Part shown: piece after piece, positions 21,924 to 30,072 of the stretch
Position numbering within the stretch: the first letter of the stretch is position 1
Layout: each line of letters opens with the position of its first letter
Assembly: GCA_029747015.1 (NCBI GenBank)
Contig: JAKOGI010001347.1
Span: forward strand, 1 to 64,000
Direction: 5' to 3'
DNA: 64,000 nucleotides
From: Carnegiea gigantea
Lineage: Eukaryota > Streptophyta > Magnoliopsida > Caryophyllales > Cactaceae
Translations under genes and position numbers: made by a program
The notes under the pieces: model-generated
What the model was told of the DNA's origin: nothing
Databases searched by the model: none
Seen by the model: only the letters and a program-made list of their open reading frames with translations

Positions 21924-24273
21924 GTTGTTTTGGGGGGGGGGGGTTGTGGATTTTCATATGTCAATTTGCTGGATGAACAGGCTTGTTGCAATGCTGGCAG
22001 AACTGGGGCAGAAAGGTGGAGTGTTAAAACTGGTTGGGAAGTTGGCTTTACTATGGGGAGGTCTTCGTGGTGCTATGAGCTTAACCGATCGGCTAATCTC
22101 ATTTTTTCATATCGCTGAGAGGCCTTTGTGGCAGAGGTAAGTTGCAAGTTTCTCTAAAACTGCATCAAAGAGTGACAATGACAAAATTGCAGCTCACTGG
22201 TCCTTTTTGCATGACCTGCAAGCAAAGATGGAGAAAGGGGGCGGGGGCACGGGTGCAGAACCCAAAATTGGAAGTTTGTACGGATCCTATATGCAATTGA
22301 ATCCAAACTGGAGATTTTGATTGTCATGTTGCACTTTGTTCCTGTTGCATGTATGCAATAGAGATTATCCCAAAGAGGGGGAGGGCGAGGTCAAAGGCTG
22401 CGAAACAATGCTTGGGAAGCTAATGATAATGATAGTGCATTTGAATTAGTTATTTTGTTCACGTTTAGGTGGTCAGTGGCGTTTGATAATGAAGCTAAAT
22501 AGGCAGAGTCTGTAATGTCTCCTTTCTCTGTTAGATCTTGATCAGAGGGAGAGATTGGATCCTTGTGTCAATGATGCATGCCTTGAGCTCAAAGCCAATC
22601 CCCCCCCCCCCCAAAAAAAAAAAAAAAAAAAAGAAGCTGAGTGGAACATGTGACAGATGTTGAGCTTTTTGATTCTCATTCTTATCTCTATCAATTTCAT
22701 CTACGTCATTTGCATTTTGCTAAAAATTAAGTGGTCCCTCTGATATTTATTTGTCCGAATCTCTCTTTCACAGGGTACTGGGATTTTTCTTCATGGCATT
22801 AGTTTTGTGGTCTCCAGTGCTTGTCCCATTGTTGCCAACACTCTTTCACAATTGGGCAACACACAACTCTTCTAGGATTGCTGAACTAGCCTGCATCCTT
22901 GGCCTTTACACTGCTGTAACAATTCTCATTATGCAGTGGGGCAAAAGAATAAAGGGACATGAATATCCATTAAAGCAATATGGTCTGGACTTCATGTCAT
23001 CAGAAAAGGTATTGTTTAGCTGCTTATGAAACAAATCAGTAACATTAACCCATTCTCTTAGAAGATACTTGGTGCTGATTAAATGAGGGATATAACATAA
23101 CATAATTGATGATATGAATATTGAACTTCCTTTCCCTGCCTTCAATACTTTTTTTTTTTTTTTTTTTTGGGGGGGGGGGGGGGGTGGTTATTGTGCCAGG
23201 AAATCTCAACAAAAACAAAAACCGAGGGACGGAGAAAAAGGGTTGCATTGATGCAAAGTTTAGTATTAATGTTTTGCCGTGCATGTGATCATCTTCTTTT
23301 CTCACGAGGTCTTATCCCTTTGCATTCAGATTCAGGACTTCTCCATAGGGTTCATTGGTGGAGCCGTACTGGTTCTGTCTGTACAGTCTGTTAATGCACT
23401 GCTTGGCTTCACAGAACTTTCATGGCCGTTGCAATTCATTTCATCTTCCGTGGATCTTACAACCAAGATGAAATCTTATGGACAATTGTTTCTTCTAGCT
23501 GCCCAAGGCATCTTAGCAGCAGCTGGTGTTGCTTTTGTGGAAGAACTACTTTTCAGGTCATGGTTGTTGGAAGAAATTGCTGCTGACCTTGGTTATCAAT
23601 CAGCCATACTTATGTCGGCGCTTGCATTTTCCTTATCACAGAGGTATGCCTGCACTGTCTTATCACATCCCCCCCCCCCCCCCCGCCCTCCCAGCAGGAA
23701 ATCCCGAATATGTGTTGAGAATGGACAAAAACTCAAAACTGAAAAAACCATTTACTTTTAAAGGAGTTCCTGCAACGGACCTTTAGATATTTCCCTTCAG
23801 CAGTTGATGTCATCAATCTCAATCCTACAATAGCTCTGTTTCCGTTGCTCATTTGTCTCATACAGATCCTCGTGCTGTATAGTTTCTATTGCTGTCTTAT
23901 TGCGAATCTCAATTCTTGACTGAGAGCAGCACAATGTCCTTAACAGTTCTCTCTCTTGATTCTCAGGTCCTTGCTTGCTGTTCCTGGGCTATGGCTATTA
24001 TCCCTGGCGCTTGCAGGTGCTCGACTAAGAAAGCAAGGAAGCCTTTTCATCACCATTGGAATCCGGACTGGGATTATGGCTTCCAATTTCATATTACAAA
24101 GGGGGGGTTTCATGACTCACCAGCCAAGGTCTCATCCTTGGATTGGTGGTACGCATCCTTCCCAGCCTTTTAGCGGAGTAGTTGGTCTTGTCTCAGCTCT
24201 ATTGCTTGCAATAATTTTATATCCGAGGCAGCCTGGCTTGAGGAAAAAAACTCCTAGGGCTATTCGGCCGTGA
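4399..24273 (+). CDS. Chloroplast-type protein: alpha/beta-hydrolase-like domain fused to CPBP (CAAX protease-like) membrane domain, 12 exons
   Basis: Twelve exons join in frame: 4399-5156, 5713-5989, 6514-6699, 14652-14789, 15973-16422, 18912-20004, 20093-21282, 21648-21847, 21981-22136, 22774-23008, 23330-23643 and 23967-24273. They total 5,304 nt, or 1,767 codons plus stop. In order, the protein has a basic Ser/Arg-rich leader (about 1-50, probable plastid transit peptide), an alpha/beta-hydrolase-like domain (about 190-450), an acidic Ser-rich linker (about 650-870), a conserved middle part, and a C-terminal polytopic CPBP domain (about 1480-1767) with EExxxR at E1632/E1633/R1637. The architecture matches plant proteins annotated as alpha/beta-hydrolase plus CAAX amino-terminal protease; I believe Arabidopsis At2g03140 is the counterpart. 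The nucleophile serine is Gly285. No stop or frameshift was seen in any exon, so the gene looks functional. Its biochemical role is unknown to me. Confidence 0.88.
5477..5645. repeat. GAGCC/GGCTC-rich insert in intron 1
   Basis: This GC-rich block within AT-rich intron 1 (5157-5712) is made of interleaved GAGCC, GGCTCGG and CCGAGC words on both strands, so it can fold on itself. It resembles the GCTCGG-type repeats scattered through plant introns, possibly a MITE relic. Terminal repeats and a target duplication are not clear. Confidence 0.4.
5713..5989 (+). CDS. Host gene exon 2: hydrolase-like core with degenerate nucleophile elbow
   Basis: It begins after an AAATAG acceptor and restores the frame to read [10 protein letters not shown]. 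It ends at AAG|GTAGGC. It contains [12 protein letters not shown], where the family consensus is G-x-S-x-G; the serine position is Gly285. It continues as [14 protein letters not shown]. Phase 0 at its end. Confidence 0.88.
6027..6316 (+). repeat. Tandem duplication (about 140 bp x 2) in intron 2
   Basis: The block 6027-6163 repeats at 6166-6316. Both copies contain GCTCCCTCT, ATCAGCTGGT, CTGCCCAGGTCTCAATGTCA, a T/C-rich run, AATAAAAA, GGGTGGAGGG and TTTGCATTTCCCTCAACCCC. The copies differ by scattered substitutions and by the length of the T run. Confidence 0.8.
6514..6699 (+). CDS. Host gene exon 3
   Basis: Exactly 62 codons lie between the acceptor CTGTCTCAG and the donor GAG|GTATGT. It encodes [16 protein letters not shown] and later [10 protein letters not shown], the strand that normally precedes the catalytic acid of alpha/beta hydrolases. 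Phase 0 at both ends. Confidence 0.87.
7418..9650 (+). mobile_element. RTE-type LINE fragment, copy 3, in intron 3
   Basis: Decayed plus-strand RTE sequence is interrupted by the TIR element at 7608-8671. Before the break, 7418-7600 reads [13 protein letters not shown] and then [10 protein letters not shown], matching the MKLWERVIERKLREVVE and NQFGFMPGRS segments of copy 2. After the break it resumes with [18 protein letters not shown], matching [18 protein letters not shown]. The C-terminal part at about 9330-9560 reads [20 protein letters not shown] and LRWFGLL. It has many stops. The 5' part is absent, as usual for LINE insertions. The 3' limit near 9650 is where the L1 sequence begins. 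Confidence 0.75.
7608..8671. mobile_element. Non-autonomous TIR transposon carrying captured host-like sequence
   Basis: The terminal inverted repeats are CTTAGTTTTAAAAAGCGC on the left and, reversed, CTTAGTTTAAAAAAGCGC on the right (one mismatch), each followed by a GCG-rich subterminal region. The element is about 1,064 bp, has no transposase, and splits an RTE copy, which confirms it is an insertion. A target duplication is not evident. The interior (about 8030-8400) is unlike the ends: it looks like a plant gene leader, with AAACCCTAA-type boxes at about 8150 and three on the other strand at 8305-8360. The superfamily is uncertain (hAT or Mutator). Confidence 0.65.
9650..13216 (+). mobile_element. 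5'-truncated L1-type LINE in intron 3
   Basis: Plant L1 domains follow in order: endonuclease (about 9740-10290, [12 protein letters not shown] and [10 protein letters not shown]), reverse transcriptase (about 10850-11880, [35 protein letters not shown]), and a C-terminal zinc-binding region (12550-12840, [15 protein letters not shown]). The 3' end has the usual plant L1 finish (TTTGTACATGGGTGACATCC, then a short A run near 13211-13216). Many stops and frameshifts break it, and the ORF1/gag part is missing. The reverse transcriptase motif reads FADN instead of FADD. I found no clear target duplication. It lies in the sense orientation of the host gene. Confidence 0.85.
11067..11879 (+). pseudogene. 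L1 reverse transcriptase remnant
   Basis: This is the most recognisable part of the L1. It contains a Q-A-L-V-P-G-R-Q type segment (about 11115-11145), then [13 protein letters not shown] with the first catalytic Asp, then [11 protein letters not shown], then [12 protein letters not shown] with Asn in place of the second active-site Asp. In-frame stops near 11287 and 11432 interrupt it. It cannot encode an active enzyme. Confidence 0.8.
13467..13494. repeat. Compound C-run/A-run
   Basis: A C-rich run (interrupted by one T) passes directly into about 12 A residues within intron 3. A G run follows at about 13580. Similar junctions occur at 8687-8701, 22600-22632 and 23149-23184. Confidence 0.8.
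13963..14300 (+). repeat. Tandem duplication (about 170 bp x 2) in intron 3
   Basis: Copy 1 (about 13963-14130) and copy 2 (about 14136-14300) share TTGCAGCATGATTGGCATGTT, the AGAAACTCTGATCC segment, AATTAC, and a T-rich tail in which they diverge. This is a diverged direct duplication of ordinary intron sequence. Confidence 0.75.
14652..14789 (+). CDS. Host gene exon 4
   Basis: Forty-six codons lie between TTCCTTCTAG and GAG|GTAATG. It reads [19 protein letters not shown] and ends WYHQVTIE. It continues exon 3 (VLFIE) across the 7,952-bp intron 3. In typical hydrolases this region supplies the catalytic acid and, further on, a GGH-type histidine; an Asp is present but I see no such histidine. 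Confidence 0.87.
15973..16422 (+). CDS. Host gene exon 5
   Basis: Exactly 150 codons lie between the acceptor TTCTTGCAG and the donor AAG|GTAATC. It starts [20 protein letters not shown], completing the hydrolase-like domain, then becomes acidic and Ser/Asn-rich and ends with a charged helix ([11 protein letters not shown]). Phase 0 at both ends. Confidence 0.88.
16527..18390. repeat. Degenerate GT-rich tract in intron 5
   Basis: TGTG, GCGC and ATGTGTGT-type words fill about 16527-17090 and again about 17985-18390. The first part is interrupted by a MITE (16744-16926). The AT-rich stretch 17090-17985 looks like another insertion that split the tract, but I do not recognise it. Open frames across the tract (rich in Cys, His, Met, Val and Arg) are products of the repeat, not genes. 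Confidence 0.65.
16744..16926. mobile_element. 183-bp hAT-type MITE
   Basis: The left end is CAAGGATTCAAAATG and the right end, reversed, is TATGGATTCAAAATG, with CG-rich subterminal sequence on both sides. It is flanked by identical 8-bp GTGTGCGC at 16736-16743 and 16927-16934, the target duplication length of hAT elements. The host sequence is GT/GC-rich, so part of that match could be chance. The interior has no coding potential. Confidence 0.7.
18912..20004 (+). CDS. Host gene exon 6: helical segment and acidic linker
   Basis: The acceptor TTTACAG at 18911 joins exon 5 to [19 protein letters not shown]. Next come [18 protein letters not shown] and a roughly 220-residue acidic Ser/Asp/Glu-rich linker of low complexity. 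The exon ends with [20 protein letters not shown] and a Glu-rich helix. The donor is GATG|GTAAGG. The frame stays open into the intron as far as 20054, so a read-through transcript would truncate the protein there. Confidence 0.85.
20093..21282 (+). CDS. Host gene exon 7: conserved middle region
   Basis: I chose the acceptor GATGCAG|GAG (exon start 20093) because the stronger-looking CACAG ten bases upstream would bring in a TGA in this phase. It encodes residues to 1364, including [33 protein letters not shown] and the charged helix [17 protein letters not shown]. It also has a hydrophobic [19 protein letters not shown] and ends with a small-residue hydrophobic stretch near the donor CAACAG|GTATTC, probably membrane-associated. 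The 88-bp intron before it is the smallest in the gene. Confidence 0.83.
21648..21847 (+). CDS. Host gene exon 8
   Basis: The acceptor is GCTAAAG. It reads [20 protein letters not shown] and a Lys/Glu-rich linker ending EVDQE. The donor is AAAG|GTTTGA, phase 2. Confidence 0.82.
21888..21946. repeat. (GT)n microsatellite and G run in intron 8
   Basis: About 15 GT units are followed by GTGTTGTTTT and a run of about 11 G residues, all within the 133-bp intron 8, close to its acceptor at 21980. Length changes here could affect splicing of exon 9; that is an inference. Confidence 0.85.
21981..22136 (+). CDS. Host gene exon 9
   Basis: The acceptor ATGAACAG restores the frame: [20 protein letters not shown], then [20 protein letters not shown]. 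It ends WQ-AG|GTAAGT. These are amphipathic helices leading into the membrane domain. Confidence 0.86.
22600..22632. repeat. C13-A20 compound homopolymer in intron 9
   Basis: Thirteen C residues are followed at once by about 20 A residues. It is the same kind of junction as at 13467-13494 and, on the opposite strand, at 23149-23184. Confidence 0.9.
22774..23008 (+). CDS. Host gene exon 10: first transmembrane helices
   Basis: The acceptor is TTTCACAG. It encodes [19 protein letters not shown] and [20 protein letters not shown], two clear membrane spans, followed by a loop with [10 protein letters not shown]. The donor is AAAAG|GTATTG, phase 0. Confidence 0.87.
23149..23184. repeat. T20-G16 compound homopolymer in intron 10
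   Basis: About 20 T residues run directly into about 16 G residues. It is the reverse-complement form of the C-to-A junctions elsewhere in the gene. Confidence 0.9.
23330..23643 (+). CDS. Host gene exon 11: CPBP core with EExxxR motif
   Basis: It starts after GCATTCAG as [18 protein letters not shown] (a GACTTC start six bases later is possible). It includes [16 protein letters not shown], which contains the CPBP motif 1 (EExxxR). It ends LAFSLSQ, where motif 2 (FxxxH) would need His at Gln1665. It has three membrane spans. The donor is AG|GTATGC, phase 2. Confidence 0.87.
23967..24273 (+). CDS. Host gene exon 12: C-terminal end
   Basis: The acceptor is GATTCTCAG. It reads [38 protein letters not shown] and [18 protein letters not shown], and ends at TGA 24271-24273. 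The usual third CPBP motif begins G-x-His; here my alignment puts Arg1699 at the histidine. It is followed by a 3' UTR of perhaps 300-400 bases; I see no canonical AATAAA. Confidence 0.87.
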
Positions 24274-25088
24274 ACATGTTCTATAAAGCAAGTAGTAAGC
24301 TTATGCATTGAGAGGTTTGGATGTCTAGTTCTGCTGTAAGCTGCTGAAGATTGTACAGGCAGAAGCGAAGAGCCACTTAGGTTGTAGAAAGTTGTTCAAG
24401 GAGTAAAATGCGTTTATGCAAATTTTCCAGGCAAGACAGATGTGTTGATGTACACAATGTACAAGTACTGTACATATTCGAAAGGGATTTTGTAGATATG
24501 AGTGAATCAACGGTAAATTTTGAGTGCAAATATACTGCTGTCCCAGGTGTATGTAAATCCGGCTGTCTGTTCCGTCAGTACTGCTACATTTTGAGTTTTC
24601 TTTGTCCTTTGAGGAAAGAAAATCCTTTCTAATCTAAATTGCCGGAGCTTGGTTGCTAACAGCTTACCAGCTGCATTTTTATGGGCACTTTTACCCTTTC
24701 AAAATTGAAGTCAAAGAAAGCTGGGGAGGGATCATTTCATGTGCTACTCCGTCTCCCCATGGACAACGCAATGGTGTCATGAGGGAGGAGTTTTAGAAGC
24801 CTCCACAGTTATAGTGAAATTCTCCTTGCTCTTTCTCGGAGTATGCCACCTAAAATCAGGCTTGACGCTCTGCGCTTTGAAGTGGACATCTCTTTTTTAT
24901 TTCCCCCTTTTCGGAAGATTCGGCAAAAAAATTATCGGACTTGAATCTGCTTGAAAAATTTAGGATCTTGGATCATATTTTGAAGCCCAAACTTGTTTGG
25001 ATCAAACTTGTGAGGGTTCGGGTCAGCTCCCTCGGGTTTGACTAATTTTCTCAAGTGAAATTTCTATTTATCTAGCCATTTGAGTTAA
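24274..25088 (+). other. 3' UTR and downstream flank of the host gene
   Basis: No coding signal. The 3' UTR probably ends somewhere between 24500 and 24640, but the site is not fixed by sequence. The rest up to the RTE target duplication at 25089 shows nothing recognisable. Confidence 0.4.
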
Positions 25089-25106
25089 CCTTTTGTCTAA
25101 TAATAA
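25089..25106. repeat. Target site duplication of RTE copy 2 (left)
   Basis: CCTTTTGTCTAATAATAA here is repeated exactly at 30055-30072, on the other side of the LINE. Confidence 0.85.
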
Positions 25107-25131
25107 CAACAACAACAACAACTCTCAGTGT

Positions 25132-25163
25132 GGATCTCGCTTTCGCGGGGTCTGGGGAGATCC
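25132..25163 (-). other. 3'-terminal hairpin of the RTE RNA
   Basis: On the element's sense strand, GGATCT pairs with AGATCC and an inner CGC-GAAA-GCG forms a GNRA tetraloop, with a CCCCAGACC-type bulge. It lies about 10-40 bases from the tail. Such terminal structures are what LINE reverse transcriptases usually recognise; the role is inferred. Confidence 0.55.
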
Positions 25164-25444
25164 AGCTACAGGCAACCTTACCCCTACCAGTATTCCTACC
25201 CATAGAGAGGTTGATTCCTTAAGATCCACAAAACAGTTTTTTTTTGAAAAAGGTTTATAGAGAAAACAATTGCAAACCAAAAACCAAGGAGGAGAAAATG
25301 GACCGGAGAGCAAAAATAAATAAGGAGCAGAGACATACCTCATCCAACCAGGGGCGCTAGATGCCGTCACATCTCAGAAAAGCACGACCTGCAGACAAGC
25401 ACACCAAAACCCTACCCGCCCCACCCCACCGAAGCTACTACCAC

Positions 25445-28400
25445 CTACGCGACCGGTCCCCTACAATCAGAGACTTTAATCCTATCCCACCATAACCTCC
25501 TATCCTGAGCCAGGTCCTCCGTCAGACCGGCAACTCTCAGGTCCTCTCTAACCACTTTCTCTAGGCTCTTCTTCGGTCTACCCCTCCCTCTCTTTCCACC
25601 GGGGGGGACGATCATCTCGCACCTCCGCACTGGGGCGGCCACACTTCTCCTCTTTACGTGGCCGAACCATCTGAGCCTCGATTCCCTCATCTTCTCCTCT
25701 ATGGGGGCCACTTCAGCTAAGCTCCTGATTACTCCATTCCTAATTCTGTCCAATCTCGTAAAACCACACATCCACCTGATCATTCTCATCTCAGCTACCA
25801 TCAACCTTTGGGCCTGCGTCTTCTTTAGAGGCCAACACTCCGATCCATAGAGAACAGTCGGTCTAACTACCATTCAATAAACTTTGCCTTTCAATCCTAG
25901 GGGCACTCTCTTGTCACACAGTACCCCTGACGCTGACTTCCACTTTTGCCAACCAACTCTTATCCGCTGGCTAATATCCTCGTCAATGTCCCTATTTTGT
26001 TGGATGATTGAGCCCAGATACTTAAATTTAGCGACCCTTGTCATCACCCTTCCATTCAGTGTGATTTCTCCCTCCTCTTCTATCCTACCACTGAAACAGC
26101 AATGGATGTATTCCGTTTTTGATCTACTTAACCGGAAATCCCTATCTTCCAGCGTATGCCTCCAACTCTCCAACCTGTCATTCACCCCCTGCCTGATCAC
26201 ATCAATATGAACGATGTTATCTGCAAATAACATGCACCAAGGCACCTCGTCCTGAATTCCTCTGGTGAGTTCATCCAAAACTAAAGTGAAAAGAAACGAG
26301 CTTAGGGCGGAGCCCTGATGTAGGCCCATACTAACAGCGAAGTCATTAGAGACCCCTCCCAGTGTCCTAACGCACGTCCGCCCTCCCTCGTACATATCCT
26401 TGATTACACGGATGTACGCGGGCGACACCCTTTTCTCTTCCAAACACCTCCACAATACCTCCATCGGGACTAGATCATACGCTTTCTCTAGGTCAATGAC
26501 ACCATATGGAGATCTACCTTTCTATCCCTGAACAAGCCCATGAGCCCTCTGAGGAGGTGGATCGCCTCAGTGGTCGACCTGCCTGGCATGAAACCAAATT
26601 GGTTCTCTGAAATCTCTACAACCTCTCGTAACTTTCTCTCAATCACCCTCTCCCATAGTTTCATAGTGTAACTGAGCAGCTTGATGCCCCTAAAGTTATT
26701 ACAAACTTGAATATCCCCTTTGTTTTTGTACAGTGGGATGACTGTGCTGGTCCTCCACTCTCTGGACATCTTGGCGGTCCTATAAATAACATTAAACAGG
26801 TCCGTGAGGCACTCTAGCCCTACTCCCCATAAACTTCCAAACTTCTACTGGTATCTGATCTGAGCCCACTGCCTTCCCATTCGCCATCTTCTTCAAGGCC
26901 TCCCTAATCTCCTCCTTTACTATATGGTCGCCCGCTTGCTGATCGTTACACTCTCCGCCCCTACTATAGTCGTCTCGCACTCCTTCCCATTTAGAAGTTT
27001 AGTAAAGAACCTTTGCCATCTCTCTCTAATTTCATCATTCTCAGTCAACACCTTACCTTCTTCATCCTTGATGCACCTTACCACTCCCAAATCCCTAGTC
27101 TTCCTTTCCCTCGCCCTAGCCAATTTGAAAACCTCCTTCTCCCCTTCCTTCGTCCCCAATCTATGGTACAGTCTATCAAAAGTATGACTTTTTACTATTG
27201 CCACCGCCTTTCTGGCTACCTTCTTGGCCGCCTTGTATCCAATCTTCTTTTGCTCCCCCTCTTCCTCTGAACTGCTGCTCATGAACTCTGCGAAAGCCTC
27301 TTTTTTGGCCTTGACTTTCTCCTTACCTCTTCGTTCCACCACCAGGGGGCTCCATTCTGTTCCCGCCTCCCCTGGAAAGACCTAGGGTCTCCTTAGCCGA
27401 CATTCGGATGCAATCCGCCACAACCTCCCACATCGAATCGGCGCCTTCTGCCCTCCTCCAAGCTCCTGCCTCGGCTATTCTTTCTGCTATTAAACCTGCC
27501 TTCTCCTTCGTGAGGGTCCACCACTTAATTTTGGGTTCTCCGACTCTCCTCTTCGTCCTTCTAGGATACTTGAACTCTGCATCTAAAACTAGCAACCTGT
27601 GTTGAGTTCCCGGAAACTTGCTAGGAATCACTTTGCAGTCCTTTCACGATCTCCGACTTTCCTTCCTCGTGAGGAAGTAGTCAATCTGGGTCTTGCAAGA
27701 GCTGCTCTTGAAGGTCACTAGGTGATCCTCCTTCTTCTTGAAAAAGGAGTTAGCCACCAACATATCAAAGGCCACCGCAAAGTCCAACACAGAGACCCCT
27801 CCTGCGTTTCTCTCTCCGAAACCTAAACCCCCGTGGACCCCATCATGACCCGCTGCCTCTACGCCTATATGGCCGTTAAAGTCTCCTCCTATGAACAATT
27901 TCTCGCTCCGAGGGATCTCTTGGGTGACCTCATCTAGATCCTCCCAAAAGGGCTTCTTAGTTTCCTCCGACAGGCCTACTTGGGGTGCATACACACTCAC
28001 CACATTCATAAAAACTGAACCCACCAAAACCTTAATGACCATAATCCGATCGCTCTTACGCCTCACTTCGACCACCTGGTTCGCCAAATCCTTCACAACC
28101 AGGATGCCAACTCCATTCTTCGCCTTGGTTGACCACGACTACCAAAGCTTGTACCCATCAATCTCTCTACCTTTAACCCCAACTCACTTCGTCTCCTAGA
28201 CGCACGCTATACTAATCTTACGCCTACGAAAAGACTTAACTAATTCTATCGACCTACCCGTGAGAGACCCAATATTTCAGGACGTTAGGCGTACCTTCCG
28301 CAGCCCTAAATCCCTCCCAACCCCAAAACTCCCCAGAGGACAGGCTGAAACAGCTACATGGCTTGCCACAGACATAGACGCCTACGAGGCCAGCGAACAC
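25445..28400 (-). pseudogene. RTE endonuclease-reverse transcriptase ORF, frameshifted
   Basis: In order on the minus strand: endonuclease (about 28290-27640, with FIGGDFNGHIGVEAAGHD and QIDYFLTR), linker (27640-26920, KIKWWTLTKEKAG), reverse transcriptase (26980-25874, with [43 protein letters not shown] and LFADNIV), and the C-terminal region (25873-25445, with YGSECWPLKKTQAQRL and RLRWFGHVKRR). The endonuclease GDFN and QIDYFLTR motifs are intact. The reverse transcriptase has Asn for the second Asp of the active site. At least four frameshifts or stops separate the pieces. The stop is at 25445-25447. The N-terminal start is not certain. Confidence 0.85.
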
Positions 28401-28424
28401 CCTAGAGGTCTACCAACTAAAAAA

Positions 28425-28427
28425 ACA

Positions 28428-28470
<43 letters not shown>

Positions 28471-28863
28471 TTAATACTAGTAATAACAACACAACGGAAA
28501 CACTAAACAAAACCTACTATTAGAAAACGCCCTAGTTAGATAAAAAAATAAACGACGACCCAAAAGATACTAATAATAAAATTATCAAGAGACTAACCAA
28601 ACCAAACAAACTAAAAAAAACTACTAAAGGTTACAATAACAGGAAGAATAAAAGGAGAGCTCTAAATAACTTAAACTAAATAATAGCAGTAATCACAATA
28701 CTAGAAATAAATACTCGAAATATTAAAAATAAATCACCCCAATTCCTTCAAACCCCAGCAAAAATTTTGCCAAGTGATAGAAAGACAAAGTGCTTAACAA
28801 AACGAACACAACAAACAAATAATTAAAAATAATGAAGAGAAGTAATAGTAATAAAAGAGTGAA

Positions 28864-28942
<79 letters not shown>

Positions 28943-29156
28943 ACAATAGTACTATCACAAAACTAAGCCACACAATCAAAACAAAGAAAGTTTTATTAAT
29001 ACTTATTAATACTTTTATTTATTCTAATAATAGAAATAAATAAATAAACGCTAGAAATAATGCAACTACTAATTTAGATAACAATAGTATTAACAACAAC
29101 AACAATAATAATTATAATGCTAATATGATTACAACAACTACTATTGCTAATAGATA

Positions 29157-29187
<31 letters not shown>

Positions 29188-29260
29188 GTAATAATAATAA
29201 TAATAAAAAAATAATAATAATAAAAAAATAATAATAAAAGAGTCACAATTCTAAATACTT
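28425..29260. repeat. AAT/ACT trinucleotide arrays in the RTE 5' leader
   Basis: There are AAT arrays at about 28430-28470, an AAT array that switches to ACT at about 28868-28940, and a third AAT array at 29155-29240. They lie inside the target-duplication-bounded element, upstream of its ORF. Open frames of Asn, Leu or Val repeats here are artefacts. Confidence 0.85.
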
Positions 29261-29294
29261 TACCTAGATGAATGCAAGGTAAATGGCTGCTAGG

Positions 29295-29298
<4 letters not shown>

Positions 29299-29346
<48 letters not shown>
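29299..29346. repeat. (TA)n microsatellite
   Basis: About 23 TA units lie in the RTE leader. The remaining leader (29347-30054) is less repetitive, GC-richer near 29450-29640, and shows no coding feature I trust. Confidence 0.9.
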
Positions 29347-29349
<3 letters not shown>

Positions 29350-30054
29350 GAAAAACAAAAGGGAAAGGGAATAAGACAAAAGCACAGCTAGGGAACACAG
29401 ATGGGAAACTGAGTAAAAATTTTACCAAAATGGAAACAAGGCAAACCTTGCCTACACCTGTGCTGCCTTACCTCACACGGGCAATCGATCAGTACACCCA
29501 ACGGTCACAGGTTGCCACTCTAGCGGTTCTCCACTCCCAACCCTGCCCTTACTCCCGCCGGCGATCCCACCCACACACCGTAGATGAGGAGTTAGCTGGT
29601 GGTGACTTTCCCGCCGTTCAACCACCCTTGTTGTAACAGATGCAGCGTCAGGGGCCCTGCCGGGACCAGTGCTCTGCTGATACTAGGAAACCGGGGCGTT
29701 TCCCAGTGAGTTGATTGTCTCTCAGTCGTTATGGAACTGACAATGGTTACTGCGGGGGCTGCGGATCAGGATTGACTAATCTTAGGTTTGTAATTGGCCT
29801 TCTTGAACAGTTGATATCCTCAAATCTGCCTCTGACTCTTGTCCAGCAACACCCACAACCAGCACTTCTACAACTCCTTGGCTATGGTCTTGCTGTTACG
29901 ACCTAAAAGAATTTCTTCCCAACTTCAGATTGCTCAACTCGCTGCCCAGGTTGTTCAACGCACTGCCCAGATTGTTCGAATTGACTCGATTTGATGCTTA
30001 ATCACGGGAAGTTGCTGAGAATTCGCTACCTAGATGACTATTATGAGGGCCTTG

Positions 30055-30072
30055 CCTTTTGTCTAATAATAA
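30055..30072. repeat. Target site duplication of RTE copy 2 (right)
   Basis: An exact 18-base match to 25089-25106, marking the 5' boundary of the LINE. Confidence 0.85.

Larger units (their letters stand above)
25107..30054 (-). mobile_element. Full-length RTE-type LINE, copy 2
   Basis: The element is 4,948 bp long, on the minus strand, and flanked by an 18-bp target duplication. From its 5' end (30054) it has a leader of about 1.6 kb rich in microsatellites, one long broken ORF (about 28400-25445) with endonuclease then reverse transcriptase, a 3' UTR of about 340 bp with a GNRA-type hairpin at 25132-25163, and a tail of GTT then ATT units. The lack of a separate ORF1, the endonuclease-reverse transcriptase order, and a tail of short repeats instead of poly(A) are RTE-clade traits. 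The long target duplication and fairly intact ORF pieces suggest a younger copy than those at 285-3890 and 7418-9650, though frameshifts and FADN at the active site show it is dead. Confidence 0.88.
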
